Assembly: GCF_001428805.1 (NCBI RefSeq)
Contig: NZ_LMIS01000001.1
Coordinates: forward strand, 558,001-622,000
Length of the DNA: 64,000 nt
Direction of reading: 5' to 3'
DNA from: Aeromicrobium sp. Root236
GTDB taxonomy: Bacteria > Actinomycetota > Actinomycetes > Propionibacteriales > Nocardioidaceae
Shown: positions 35,966 to 44,531 of the stretch, one piece after another
Numbering within the stretch: the first letter of the stretch is position 1
Layout: each line of letters begins with the position of its first letter
Position numbers and translations under genes: made by a program
The notes under the pieces: model-generated
Databases searched by the model: none
Told to the model about the DNA's origin: nothing
What the model saw: the letters and a program-made list of their open reading frames with translations, nothing else

Positions 35966-37108
35966 TCAGGATGCGGGTCGGAGCAGGCCACCGGCGACGT
36001 CGCCGGTGTTGTTGTCCTCGTCCGCCAGGAACCCGTCGACACGGCTCCGCTCACCGTCGTGCCACCACTCCAACGGCGTCGTCAGCACGTTGCGATCGGC
36101 ACGGCGCACGATCCGGTCGCCGCGGCTCTGCCACCAGGTCTCGACCCGCTCGCTGCCCGCGACCTTCGACCACTCGCCGTCGCGGTAGGTCCACGTGCCG
36201 TGCTGCTTGGGGACGCACGTGAGGTCGCCCGTCACGCAGATGCCTTCGTAGCGGACCGCCACCGTGCTGCCGACCTTGTCGAGCCGGGTGATCCGCCACT
36301 GCTTGGTGTAGCCGGCCGGCGCTCCGTAGGCACCCACGATCTTCCCGTCGTCCGGATCGATCTCGACGACGTCCTGCCGCACGACACAGCCACCGCAGGG
36401 CTCGCCCTTATGCTGCTGGACGGCCAGCAGGCTCCGGCCGTCCGCCGAGACCCGCAGGCGGGTGATCCGGTCGCCCTTGAGCACGTCCGAGGTGGAGCCG
36501 TCAGCGTCGACCCGGGTGACCCCGTACTCCAAGGTCTTCTCCTCGTCCTCCACCTCGCTGAAGCGCACGAAGGTGGCGCCGTCGATCGTGACGGGCTGCC
36601 CACCGTACGAACGCACGACGTCGCCACTTCCCTTGCTGTGCGTCCGCGTCGGCAGGTTCACGACGTGGCGCGAGGTCAGCTCGAGGTCCCAGCGCAGCAA
36701 CCGGTGGCCATCGAGGAAGGCGAGCTCGGTGGTCGGGTCGATGGGCAGGTCGAGCTGGTCCTTGATCGGCGAGCCGGTGAAGCGGGCGCGGAGCGGGTCG
36801 AAGAGCCGGTAGGTCTGGGAGAGGTGGCCCGGTTCCTTGCGCTCGATCGCCAGTAACACCTGTCCGTTCGGTAGCCACACTGCGCTCACCGCGTGCGGCA
36901 CGAGGTGACCCACGCCGCCGTACGTCACCAGCATCCCGCCCCTGACGACGGTTGCGGCCTCGGCAGGCGCGATGGTCGGCTGCACCGCCCGCACTTCGCT
37001 GTCGAACACGTCGTCGGTGACGCCGTCCCCACGGACGTACAGGGTGACGGCGAGACCGATGCCGAGCAGCACGACGACGGCCGAGAGCAGGCTCCTCGAC
37101 CGGTTCAC
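35966..37108 (-). CDS. membrane-anchored putative beta-propeller protein
   Basis: 380 residues. An N-terminal membrane helix (about 7-25) is followed by a long beta-rich extracytoplasmic domain with repeated strand-turn units (AVWLPNGQVLLAIE, ITRLRVSADGRSLLAVQQ, TRLDKVGSTVAVRYEG), suggestive of a propeller. Four cysteines (CGGC and CVTGDLTC) may form disulphides. The family was not recognised. The GTG start overlaps the S4 gene stop as GTGA, an unusual pairing of a surface protein with an RNA-binding protein. Confidence 0.7.
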   Translation of the reverse strand: MNRSRSLLSAVVVLLGIGLAVTLYVRGDGVTDDVFDSEVRAVQPTIAPAEAATVVRGGMLVTYGGVGHLVPHAVSAVWLPNGQVLLAIERKEPGHLSQTYRLFDPLRARFTGSPIKDQLDLPIDPTTELAFLDGHRLLRWDLELTSRHVVNLPTRTHSKGSGDVVRSYGGQPVTIDGATFVRFSEVEDEEKTLEYGVTRVDADGSTSDVLKGDRITRLRVSADGRSLLAVQQHKGEPCGGCVVRQDVVEIDPDDGKIVGAYGAPAGYTKQWRITRLDKVGSTVAVRYEGICVTGDLTCVPKQHGTWTYRDGEWSKVAGSERVETWWQSRGDRIVRRADRNVLTTPLEWWHDGERSRVDGFLADEDNNTGDVAGGLLRPAS

Positions 37109-37338
37109 CCGACGCGCGCCGCGAGGGTCGTGCCGGGCAGCTGCACCTCGACGAGCATGCCCTTGGCGAGCTGGCGCCCGCGACGGGTCTCCACCTCGCC
37201 GTCGACGGTGACGTCGCCGCCCTGGATCAGCTCACCGGCTGCGGCGCCCGACTCCGCGAAGTTGGCGAACTTGAGGAACTGTCCCAGCCGGATCATGTCT
37301 CCCGTGATGGGAACGATCTCGATGTCGTCGGAGGCCAT
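37105..37338 (-). CDS. small S4-domain RNA-binding protein (YaaA/RlbA-like)
   Basis: 77 residues comprising one S4 domain: IRLGQFLKFANFAESGAAAGELIQGGDVTVDGEVETRRGRQLAKG. It matches the short YaaA/YlmH-like S4 family that binds RNA, often linked to ribosome assembly. The ATG at 37338 is chosen; the longer upstream frame is not protein-like. It is coupled to the propeller gene and divergent from the HAD gene by 50 bp. Confidence 0.88.
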   Translation of the reverse strand: MASDDIEIVPITGDMIRLGQFLKFANFAESGAAAGELIQGGDVTVDGEVETRRGRQLAKGMLVEVQLPGTTLAARVG

Positions 37339-37388
37339 GCGCCCAGCCTGCCACGACGGTCGCCCGGCTGCGTGCAAGGATCGATGGC

Positions 37389-38042
37389 ATGGAGCAGACG
37401 GTCCGCGCCCGAGCCGTGATCTTCGACATGGACGGCACGCTGGTGGACTCCAACGCCGTCGTGGAAGCGATCTGGCGCTCGTTTGCCGAGCGCTTCGGCC
37501 TGGTGGTCGCCGATGTCCTGGGTTTCTCGCACGGTCGGCAGACGATCGACACGGTCCGCCGGTTCGCTCCGGCCGACTCCGATCATGAGGCGTTGGCCGC
37601 CGAGCTGGCCAGCACCGAGGTCGAGACCCCCGACGGCATCGTCGAGGTCGCCGGCGCCGCGGCGTTCGTCGCGTCGATCCCGGCCGATCGCACGGCACTG
37701 GTCACCTCGGCGCCCCTCCTGCTCGCCAAGACCCGCATGAGCGAGGCCGGCGTGCCGATGCCGCCGGTGGTCGTACCGGCTGAGGACGTGACCCACGGCA
37801 AGCCCGATCCCGAAGGGTACGTTCGCGCGGCCGAGCTGCTGGGACTGCGACCCGAGGACGCCGTCGTCTTCGAGGACGCTCCTGCCGGCATCGAGTCCGC
37901 TCGCGCCGCAGGTGCCCAGGTCGTGGTCGTCGGCGGGTACGACGGCGAGGCGGCCGAAGGCCTGCCCGGCGTACGCGACTTCACCGCGGTCCGCGCGACG
38001 ACCGAGGGCGACGACATCGTCATCACCTGGGCGTCGGCGTGA
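37389..38042 (+). CDS. HAD-superfamily hydrolase (sugar-phosphatase-like)
   Basis: 217-residue HAD-IA phosphatase. Motif I is FDMDGT (Asp13, Asp15), motif II VTSAP, motif III Lys in HGKPDPEGY, and motif IV VFEDAPAGIESA. The four-helix cap lies between motifs I and II. The set resembles sugar-phosphate phosphatases such as YfbT/HxpA; exact substrate unknown. The stop overlaps the next gene as GTGA. Confidence 0.9.
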   Translation: MEQTVRARAVIFDMDGTLVDSNAVVEAIWRSFAERFGLVVADVLGFSHGRQTIDTVRRFAPADSDHEALAAELASTEVETPDGIVEVAGAAAFVASIPADRTALVTSAPLLLAKTRMSEAGVPMPPVVVPAEDVTHGKPDPEGYVRAAELLGLRPEDAVVFEDAPAGIESARAAGAQVVVVGGYDGEAAEGLPGVRDFTAVRATTEGDDIVITWASA

Positions 38043-38404
38043 CCGACACCGCGCGGGCCGACGTGTGGGTGTCGTCCGTACGCCTCTACAAGACGCGCTC
38101 CCTCGCGTCGACGGAGTGCAAGGCCGGTCACGTACGCATCAACGGTGCCAAGGCCAAGCCCGCGCAGCCGGTCAAGGTCGGCGATCGCATCGAGGCGCTC
38201 ACCGAGGGCGGTCTCCGGATCGTCGTGGTCACCAAGATCATCGTCAAGCGAGTCGGCGCCGCGGTCGCGGTCGAGTGCTACGAGGACCACACTCCCCCGC
38301 CGCCGCCCAAGGAGGAGGTCGCGATCATGCCGCGACGTGATCGCGGGGCCGGTCGACCGACCAAACGCGATCGCCGGGCGCTCGACCGGCTGCGCCGGCG
38401 CTAG
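38039..38404 (+). CDS. S4-domain heat-shock protein 15-like RNA-binding protein
   Basis: 121 residues. The S4 domain (about 7-60, RADVWVSSVRLYKTRSLASTECKAGHVRINGAKAKPAQPVKVGD) is followed by a Pro-rich linker and a basic tail (PRRDRGAGRPTKRDRRALDRLRRR). It matches Hsp15, which binds stalled 50S subunits still carrying peptidyl-tRNA. GTG start coupled to the HAD gene. The TAG stop shares a CTAG palindrome with the convergent Nudix stop. Confidence 0.9.
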   Translation: MTDTARADVWVSSVRLYKTRSLASTECKAGHVRINGAKAKPAQPVKVGDRIEALTEGGLRIVVVTKIIVKRVGAAVAVECYEDHTPPPPPKEEVAIMPRRDRGAGRPTKRDRRALDRLRRR

Positions 38405-38799
38405 ACGAGCAGCGGCAGCAGCGCCCTGCTGCTGAGCGGCGCCAGGTCGATGTCGCCGGGTGCCGCGGGATCGACCCAGATGCTCTCTGCGATCTCGGCG
38501 GCGACGACGGGTGCCGCCGCGTCGATCGTCAGCGTGAAGACCTCGGCGAGCACCCGGTGACCCGGCTCGTTGGCGGCATCCTCCTCGAACGTGCCCAGCC
38601 AGGTGAAGTCCTCCGCGGCGAGCTCGAGGCCGAGCTCCTCGAACAGCTCACGCCGCAGGCAGTCCAAGGGGCTCTCGCCGGGCTCGATCTTGCCGCCGGG
38701 CTGCATGAACACCGTCGTGTCGTGCTTGCGGACCATCAGGGCGCGACCGTCGGCGTCGACCGTCAGCGCAGCGGCCACGTGGATGACCGGAGCGGTCAC
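38401..38799 (-). CDS. Nudix hydrolase
   Basis: 132 residues. Nudix box GGKIEPGESPLDCLRRELFEELGLEL fits G-x5-E-x7-R-E-U-x-E-E-x-G-U. It opens IHVAAALTVDADGRALMVRK, as in MutT/NTP-pyrophosphohydrolases. The GTG at 38799 overlaps the LOG-family stop as GTGA, preferred over the ATG-like upstream frame. Substrate is not predictable. It is convergent with the S4 gene and their stops overlap. Confidence 0.87.
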   Translation of the reverse strand: MTAPVIHVAAALTVDADGRALMVRKHDTTVFMQPGGKIEPGESPLDCLRRELFEELGLELAAEDFTWLGTFEEDAANEPGHRVLAEVFTLTIDAAAPVVAAEIAESIWVDPAAPGDIDLAPLSSRALLPLLV

Positions 38800-39392
38800 G
38801 GCTGAGGCACCTCGTCGGTCGCCTGCCCCCACTTGTCGGTCCAGGACGGCGGCGCGGCGAGCATCTCCAGCAGCTCGTCGAGGTCGTCGGAGAACGAGAC
38901 GATGCCGGACTGCTCCTGACGTACGAAGCCCGAGTCGACCATGCCGGCCAGCAACTGCCGCATCGGCGCCCAGAACCCCGCGACGTCGAGGAACCCTGAC
39001 GGCTTCTCATGGATCGTCAGCTGCGCCCAGGTCCACTGCTCGGCGATCTCCTCGAGCGTGCCGGCGCCGCCGGGAAGCGCGATGAAGGCGTCGGACAGCT
39101 CGGCCATCAGCGCCTTGCGCTCGTGCATCGACTCCACGACGTGCAGCTCCGTGAGGCCGCCGTGGGCGAGCTCGCGGTCGTCCAGCTGGCGCGGGATCAC
39201 CCCGATCACCCGGCCGCCGGCCTCCAGCGCCGCATCCGCCACGGTGCCCATCAGCCCGACGTGCCCGCCGCCGTAGACGACCGTGATACCGCGTTCGCCG
39301 AGCGTACGACCGGTGAGCCGGGCCGCCTCCGCGTACGCGGGATCGTTGCCGAAGCTCGAACCACAGAAGATCGCAACCGCGCTCAACGACAT
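38796..39392 (-). CDS. LOG-family protein (TIGR00730, nucleoside monophosphate phosphoribohydrolase)
   Basis: 198 residues. The start VAIFCGSSFGNDPAYAEAA and the signature PGGAGTLEEIAEQWTWAQL identify the LOG/Rossmann family. Members cleave cytokinin riboside 5'-monophosphates or purine nucleotides. Homologues in Actinobacteria, including Rv1205, release adenine-type bases. Coupled to the Nudix gene, which hints at shared nucleotide turnover. Confidence 0.92.
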   Translation of the reverse strand: MSLSAVAIFCGSSFGNDPAYAEAARLTGRTLGERGITVVYGGGHVGLMGTVADAALEAGGRVIGVIPRQLDDRELAHGGLTELHVVESMHERKALMAELSDAFIALPGGAGTLEEIAEQWTWAQLTIHEKPSGFLDVAGFWAPMRQLLAGMVDSGFVRQEQSGIVSFSDDLDELLEMLAAPPSWTDKWGQATDEVPQP

Positions 39393-39460
39393 GCAGGACT
39401 CCCCTCGACTGACCGGACCGGCGTGACCCGGCCGAGAGTCATCGTACGGGCAGCGGAGTG

Positions 39461-39494
39461 CCCCCTGGCCGCGGCTCGGACCGCGGCCAGGGGG
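39461..39494 (-). terminator. terminator of the giant secreted-protein gene
   Basis: A perfect 14-bp stem (39461-39474 with 39481-39494) with a 6-nt loop starts 3 bp after the stop codon of the 1390-residue protein gene. The strong GC stem suffices as an actinomycete terminator without a T-run. Confidence 0.85.
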
Positions 39495-39497
39495 ACG

Positions 39498-42400
39498 TCA
39501 CAGCACCGCCGGGCCGGCCAGCACGGCGAACTGGCTCGACGGGTTCCAGACCGCATTGCCGTCGTACGTCGCGGTGGCGCCGAGGTTGAGCACGACCAGC
39601 GTCGTCGCCACGACCGACATCGTGCACGTCACCTTGCCGTCGCTGCCCGTCGTGCCGGTGCAGACGTTCGCCAGCACGGTCTTGAAGTTGATCGTCTGGC
39701 CGGCGATCGGCTCGGCCGGCCAGCCGCCCGTGAGCTTCGCCTTGACGACGCCGACGTTGAGGTTGACGTTCGCCGACGAGCTCGAGGCGCTCGTGCTGAG
39801 CACCACAGGCTCGACGGTCAGCGTCGTCGCACCCTTCACGACCTTGATCGAGAGCTCACGGGTGTCCGACTTGGCCGGATTCTCCCCATCGGTGACCTTG
39901 ACCGTGAACGTCGAGGTGCCGAGCGGTCCGGTCGCCGAGCCGGTGATCGTGCCGTCGGAGTGCAACGTCAGTCCGGCGGGCAGCGAACCGCTCTCCAGCG
40001 AGAAGTCGTACGGGGGCTGACCACCGGTCGCGGCAATCGTCCCCGTGTACGTCGTGTGGTACGCCGCGTCGGGCAGCGAGCCGGTGCTGATCGAGACGTG
40101 CGGCACGATCTCGAGCGTCAGGTGGATGACCGAGTCCGGGGCGACGCCGTTGCTCGCCCGGACCGTGATCGCGTACGTTCCGACGGCGCCGTCGGTCGGG
40201 GTGCCGGTGATCGAGGCGGTGCCGTTGCCGTGGTCGACGAACGAGAGCCCGTCCGGCAGCGTGCCGGTCGACGTCAGCTCAGCAACCGGGTAGCCGTCGC
40301 TGGAGAACACGACGGAGCCGCTGGAGCCGGCGACGAGTCGCGCGTCGGTCGGCCCGTCGAGCTCCGGGGCCTCCTTGACGACGACGTGGACGCCGCGCGT
40401 GGCATCGTCACCGACACCGTTCGTGGCCTTGACCGTGACGTCGTACTCGCCGCCTGTGCTGTCGGCGGGGGTGCCGGTGATCTTCGCGGTTCCGGTGCCG
40501 TTGAGCGACAGGCCGCTCGGCAGGCCGCTCGCGGTCAGCGTCGGCTTCGGGAAGCCCGTCGTGGTGAACGCACTCGAGGTGCCGGCGGTGCCGACCGTGA
40601 AGGTCGCGGAGGCGGGTCCGTCGAGCGACGGCGCCTCGTTGACGGTCAGCGTGAACGGCCAGGTCGCCGGCGGCGGAGTGCCGTTGTCGCCGGTGATGGT
40701 GATGTCGTAGACGCCGCCGGTGCCGTTCTGAGGTGTCCCGCTGATCGTGCCCTTGCCGCCGTCCTGCGGCGTGAACTGCACGCCCGCCGGGAGCTGGCTC
40801 GTGGTGCCGAGCGTCGCCGACGGGTAGCCCGAGATCTGCTCGAACAGGTCGGGACCGCCTGCCTGTCCGACGGTGTAGGTCGAGGCGGAGGGGCCGGTCA
40901 GCTTCGGCGCCTCGTGCAGCTTGAGGTGGAAGGTCGTCGTGCCGGTGCCGGCCTCGTTGGTGGCCGACACGGTGATCGTGAAGATGCCGCCGGGCCCTGA
41001 CGTCGGTGTGCCCGACAGCGTCGCGGTGCCGTCGCCGTTGTCGTGGAACGTGACACCCGCAGGTAGGTCCCCGGTCTGGCTGAGCGTCGCCTGGGGCGTG
41101 CCGGCCGAGGTGAACGTGACCGGCGCGCCAGCGCTGCCGATCGTGTAGTCCGCGCTCTCAGGACCGGTGACCGTCGGGGTGACCTGCTGGACCTCGACCG
41201 CGCCGATGTCGCACTTGGCGCCCTGGGGGCGAGCAATGTCGCGCTGGTCCGTGCCGCCGGATGCGCAGAGCGTGACGGGGTTGCCGGACACCGCGTCGGT
41301 GAGACCGGTCGACGTGCCGGCCGGGATGCGGTCGAGCGCCGGGCTCGCCGGTGCCGGGAGACGCGTACGAGTCGGTCCGCCGTTGTCGACGAGCGCTCCC
41401 AGCTGCGGAGCTGCGGCGACGTCGTTCTTGGCCGGGGTGAAGCCACAGCTCGCGTCTGAGGGATCGCTCAGGTTGCGTCCGCCGTCAGTCACCGCGCCCG
41501 AGCACTCGGGCCCGGAGTTGCCGGAGATGATCGTTCCGGCGATGCCGACCTGCGACGGTGCCAGCAGGTAGAGCGAGCCGGTGCCGCCGCTCGCCGCGGT
41601 GTTGTCGGTGATCGTGCTGCGGGTGATCGTCAACGGGTGGGCCTGCTCGATCGCTCCGATCACGGTGGTGCTGGTGTTGCCCGTGATCGTGCTGTTGTCG
41701 ATCGTGGCGGTGTTCGTCGCTCCTGATCCGGGTGAGTAGGTCAGCAGAGCCGATGCGCCGTACGCGTCGTTGCCCGAGATCGTGCTCGAACGGATCGTCA
41801 GCTTGGTCGATGCGTTGGCGGTGTTGGAGCCGCTGTAGACGCCGGCGCCCAACCCCGTGGTGCCGGTCGTGTGCGCAGCGTGGTTGCCGCTGATCGTGGC
41901 GTGCGATATCGCGGTCACGCCGCTGTTGAGCATCGCGCCGCCGCCGAGGTTGGAGGCGGTGTTGTCGCGGAAGTCGGTGCCGTCGAACGTCGCAGGTGCG
42001 CCGTCGCCGACCAGCACGCCGCCGCCGCCGATCGCCGTGTTGCCGTCGATGTGTCCCCCATTGGACGTCAGCGTCGCGTTCTTGACCGTGACGACGCCGC
42101 CTCCCCCGCTGGCTGCAGTGTTGTTGGTGACCTCGGCGCCGGCAAGGCCCAGCTTCGGGGTGTCACTTCCGGCAGTCGAGCCGTTGTAGAGCCCGCCGCC
42201 CTGGAACGACGCCGAGTTGGACCGGACAGCGGACGAGCGGATCGTGGTGTCGCCCGAGGTGTAGACGCCGCCACCGACCACCGCGGTGTTGTTCTCGATG
42301 GAAGAGCCGTGTCGTACCTCGGTCGTCACGCCACCGCCGAGGGCGAGACCGCCGCCGTAGACGGCCGACGAGTTGTTGGAGACGACCGTGTCGTCGAGGG

Positions 42401-43670
42401 TCAGTGTGCTCGTGGTGGCGGCAGACGGCCGGGCCGCCCAGACGCCACCACCGACGCCGGCGCTCGCGTGCGTCGCCTGGTTGAGGTTCAGGGTGCTCGA
42501 GTTGAGCGTCGTGTCCGGGGCGGTCGTGTAGAGACCGCCACCGAACTGCGCCGTGTTGCGCGACAACGTCAGACCGGTCGCCTGGAAGGTTGATGTCGCC
42601 GCGATGCCGCCTCCGGCCACGGCGTTGCTGCTCGCGCCTCCACCGGCAATGGTCGTGCCGGTCAACGTCAGCAAGGGAACCGCCGGAGCCGCTCCGCCGT
42701 GATAGATGCCGCCGCCGTACCCGGAGGACGCGCCCGTACCGGTCGCCCGGTTGCCGGTCATCGACGCGTTCTTGATCGTCGTGGTGCCTGAGGTGAACAC
42801 GCCTCCGCCGAGGCCCGAGACACCGTTGGCGCTGCCCGCCGCGGTGTTGTCGTCGAGCGTCGTGCCCGTGATGTCCAGGATGCCGGCGGCCGCGGAAGCG
42901 GTCTTGCCAACGACGTTGACGCCGCCGCCCCAGCCCTGGGCCAGCGCTCCGGCCGTTGCCGTGTTCTGGCTGATCGAGCCGTTGGTGACGGTCAATGCGC
43001 CGCCGCCGGCCACTGTCGCTCCGCCGCCGGACACCGCGCTGTTGGAGCGCACGTCGACGCCGGTCAGCTTCGCCGTCCCGGCGACGTACAGACCGCCACC
43101 GCTGGATGCCCCGGTGTTGCTGGTGACCGCGCCACCGTTCATCGTCAGCGATCCCCCGGCGTACACGACAGCCCCGGCACCGAGCGAGCTCTTGTTGGCG
43201 GTGATCGTCACGTCGTTCGTCGTGACCGTCGTGCCGGCCTGGACCCGGAGGCCGCCGCCGAACGTCGAGTTGTTCAAGCCGCCCCTGATCGTCAGGTTGG
43301 TCAGCGTGACCGGGGCGGCGCCGGTGGCCGCGATCGTGGAGCCGGCGTTGTTGCCGTCGAGCACGACGCTGCCGGTGCCCACGACCTTCGCGCCCTTGGC
43401 GGCGAACGTCGTGATCCCGGTGTACGTACCGGCGGCGACGTTGATCGTGTCACCGCTGACGAACCCGCCCTTGCCGAGGACGCCGGCGATGCTGGCGCAC
43501 GCGGTGGCTGGCGAGGTGCAGCTGGCGAGGTTGCTGCCGTTCGGCGCCACGTACCACGGCCCTGCCGCGGACGCGGGTGAGGCGACGAGAAGGGAGGCGG
43601 TCAGGGCGGTGAGCGCGACGGTGACCGCCGCGAGCGGGCGCTTGATGGCGCGACGGGAGGAAGCGGACAC
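39498..43670 (-). CDS. giant secreted beta-helix and Ig-repeat surface protein
   Basis: 1390 residues. Signal peptide ends ASA (about 33-35). Residues about 38-740 are a right-handed parallel beta-helix with many GGG-V/L-x-V and N-N-T-A-x-x-GGG repeats, like polymorphic outer-membrane/pectate-lyase-type helices. A choice-of-anchor-Q-like segment follows (TDQRDIARPQGAKCDIGAVEV). After that come about five to six putative Ig (HE_PIG-type) repeats of about 85 residues with LPAGVTF or LPDGLSF and GT-A-x-x-x-GTP. A final Ig-like domain ends in ASSQFAVLAGPAVL. No LPXTG, membrane anchor or S-layer motif is visible. GTG start after AGGAGCTCCC. Adhesion or glycan binding is inferred. Confidence 0.85.
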   Translation of the reverse strand: MSASSRRAIKRPLAAVTVALTALTASLLVASPASAAGPWYVAPNGSNLASCTSPATACASIAGVLGKGGFVSGDTINVAAGTYTGITTFAAKGAKVVGTGSVVLDGNNAGSTIAATGAAPVTLTNLTIRGGLNNSTFGGGLRVQAGTTVTTNDVTITANKSSLGAGAVVYAGGSLTMNGGAVTSNTGASSGGGLYVAGTAKLTGVDVRSNSAVSGGGATVAGGGALTVTNGSISQNTATAGALAQGWGGGVNVVGKTASAAAGILDITGTTLDDNTAAGSANGVSGLGGGVFTSGTTTIKNASMTGNRATGTGASSGYGGGIYHGGAAPAVPLLTLTGTTIAGGGASSNAVAGGGIAATSTFQATGLTLSRNTAQFGGGLYTTAPDTTLNSSTLNLNQATHASAGVGGGVWAARPSAATTSTLTLDDTVVSNNSSAVYGGGLALGGGVTTEVRHGSSIENNTAVVGGGVYTSGDTTIRSSAVRSNSASFQGGGLYNGSTAGSDTPKLGLAGAEVTNNTAASGGGGVVTVKNATLTSNGGHIDGNTAIGGGGVLVGDGAPATFDGTDFRDNTASNLGGGAMLNSGVTAISHATISGNHAAHTTGTTGLGAGVYSGSNTANASTKLTIRSSTISGNDAYGASALLTYSPGSGATNTATIDNSTITGNTSTTVIGAIEQAHPLTITRSTITDNTAASGGTGSLYLLAPSQVGIAGTIISGNSGPECSGAVTDGGRNLSDPSDASCGFTPAKNDVAAAPQLGALVDNGGPTRTRLPAPASPALDRIPAGTSTGLTDAVSGNPVTLCASGGTDQRDIARPQGAKCDIGAVEVQQVTPTVTGPESADYTIGSAGAPVTFTSAGTPQATLSQTGDLPAGVTFHDNGDGTATLSGTPTSGPGGIFTITVSATNEAGTGTTTFHLKLHEAPKLTGPSASTYTVGQAGGPDLFEQISGYPSATLGTTSQLPAGVQFTPQDGGKGTISGTPQNGTGGVYDITITGDNGTPPPATWPFTLTVNEAPSLDGPASATFTVGTAGTSSAFTTTGFPKPTLTASGLPSGLSLNGTGTAKITGTPADSTGGEYDVTVKATNGVGDDATRGVHVVVKEAPELDGPTDARLVAGSSGSVVFSSDGYPVAELTSTGTLPDGLSFVDHGNGTASITGTPTDGAVGTYAITVRASNGVAPDSVIHLTLEIVPHVSISTGSLPDAAYHTTYTGTIAATGGQPPYDFSLESGSLPAGLTLHSDGTITGSATGPLGTSTFTVKVTDGENPAKSDTRELSIKVVKGATTLTVEPVVLSTSASSSSANVNLNVGVVKAKLTGGWPAEPIAGQTINFKTVLANVCTGTTGSDGKVTCTMSVVATTLVVLNLGATATYDGNAVWNPSSQFAVLAGPAVL

Positions 43671-43725
43671 GGGAGCTCCTGGGCGACCGAGGTGGGAGGG
43701 GTCCTCGGACTGCTCGGATGCTAGC

Positions 43726-43741
43726 CGTGAAATGGGTCACA
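43726..43741. promoter_or_regulatory. candidate Crp-type operator upstream of the giant secreted-protein gene
   Basis: Read on the minus strand, TGTGA-CCCATT-TCACG occupies 43741-43726. A possible -10 (TAGCAT) follows within 5 bp, so binding here would cover the promoter. The half-sites are identical to those of the site before cysH. Confidence 0.4.
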
Positions 43742-43800
43742 TGTACGAGAAATGCCGGAAATTGCCGTGCGACCACGCGAGATCACCGTCCTACGCGGCA

Positions 43801-44160
43801 CTACTCCTCGCGCTTCCACTTCCCGCGGCCGAACATGCGACCGAAGCGGTCGGCGATCGAGCTGCCGGTGTCGTCTCGTGCGTCGGCGCGGAACACCGGC
43901 GAGTCGTCGGGCTCCGGCAGCTGCGCCGCCTCGTCGGCCGTCAACGACGTGCGTACGTAGGCCGTCGTGATCGTGCCGACGTGATCGGCATCGACGAACC
44001 GGGTGCCGTTGGGGGTCTCCACGACGATCCCGTCGAACACGCTGACCTCCTCGACCACCAGCACTGCGGCGACCGTGCCGAACTGCTGGCCGTCGCTGGA
44101 CTGCACAGGCGTACCGGGCTCGAGGGCGGTGTACGCGATGGGGGTGGGCTCGTCGGTCAT
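43801..44160 (-). CDS. PRC-barrel-like protein, 119 aa
   Basis: 119 residues. The first 75 (YTALEPGTPVQSSDGQQFGTVAAVLVVEEVSVFDGIVVETPNGTRFVDADHVGTI) form a PRC-barrel-like beta domain. A charged C-terminal tail follows (DSPVFRADARDDTGSSIADRFGRMFGRGKWKREE). Function unknown. Start at ATG 44160; divergent from the repeat-peptide operon across about 120 bp. Confidence 0.75.
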   Translation of the reverse strand: MTDEPTPIAYTALEPGTPVQSSDGQQFGTVAAVLVVEEVSVFDGIVVETPNGTRFVDADHVGTITTAYVRTSLTADEAAQLPEPDDSPVFRADARDDTGSSIADRFGRMFGRGKWKREE

Positions 44161-44283
44161 GCGCCCACCATAAACGCTGGCACCTGAGCAATCCCGACTC
44201 TTGGGTTGTCCGAGGTTGATCCGGGGTACCAGACTGTCACGTGCCGCCCCTTGGGCGGCAACCTTCCCGCTACAGGAGGACAC

Positions 44284-44529
44284 ATGACGAACACCCCCGA
44301 AGAGCCACTCAACGACGACGACCTCGTCACCAGCCCGGCCGGCGGCACGACCGGAGGCGGAGGTGACGCCGACGGGACCGATGGCGGCGATGCTGATGGC
44401 ACCGACGGAGACGGCACCGACGGCACGGACGGCGACACGACCGACTCGGACGGCACCGACGGCGACGGGACCGACTCCGATGGCACCGATGGCGATGCCA
44501 CGGACACGACGGACGGCGACGCGTCCTGA
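44284..44529 (+). CDS. acidic DxDGT-repeat peptide, possible modified-peptide precursor
   Basis: 81 residues with no Lys, Arg, Cys or aromatic residue. A leader-like start (1-26, MTNTPEEPLNDDDLVTSPAG then GTTGGG) is followed by residues 28-81 built only from Asp, Gly, Thr, Ser and Ala. D-x-D-[GA]-T occurs seven times (28, 36, 41, 54, 59, 64, 69). The DNA repeats GACGGCACCGACGGCGAC-like units. CAGGAGGA precedes the ATG at 44284. The stop is 2 bp before the JmjC gene start. Either a peptide substrate of the neighbouring oxygenase or an Asp-rich metal-binding peptide like thrombospondin-3 loops; family not recognised. Confidence 0.75.
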   Translation: MTNTPEEPLNDDDLVTSPAGGTTGGGGDADGTDGGDADGTDGDGTDGTDGDTTDSDGTDGDGTDSDGTDGDATDTTDGDAS

Positions 44530-44531
44530 CC

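Noticed and set aside
40000-43600. Long plus-strand open frames opposite the giant secreted-protein gene
   Set aside because: They are antisense shadows of a GC-rich repeat gene, lack RBSs and encode low-complexity Arg/Val/Pro sequence.
44395-44525. CRISPR-like or satellite repeat
   Set aside because: The short GACGGCACCGACGGC units are codon-phased and encode the Asp/Gly/Thr pentads; there are no spacers.
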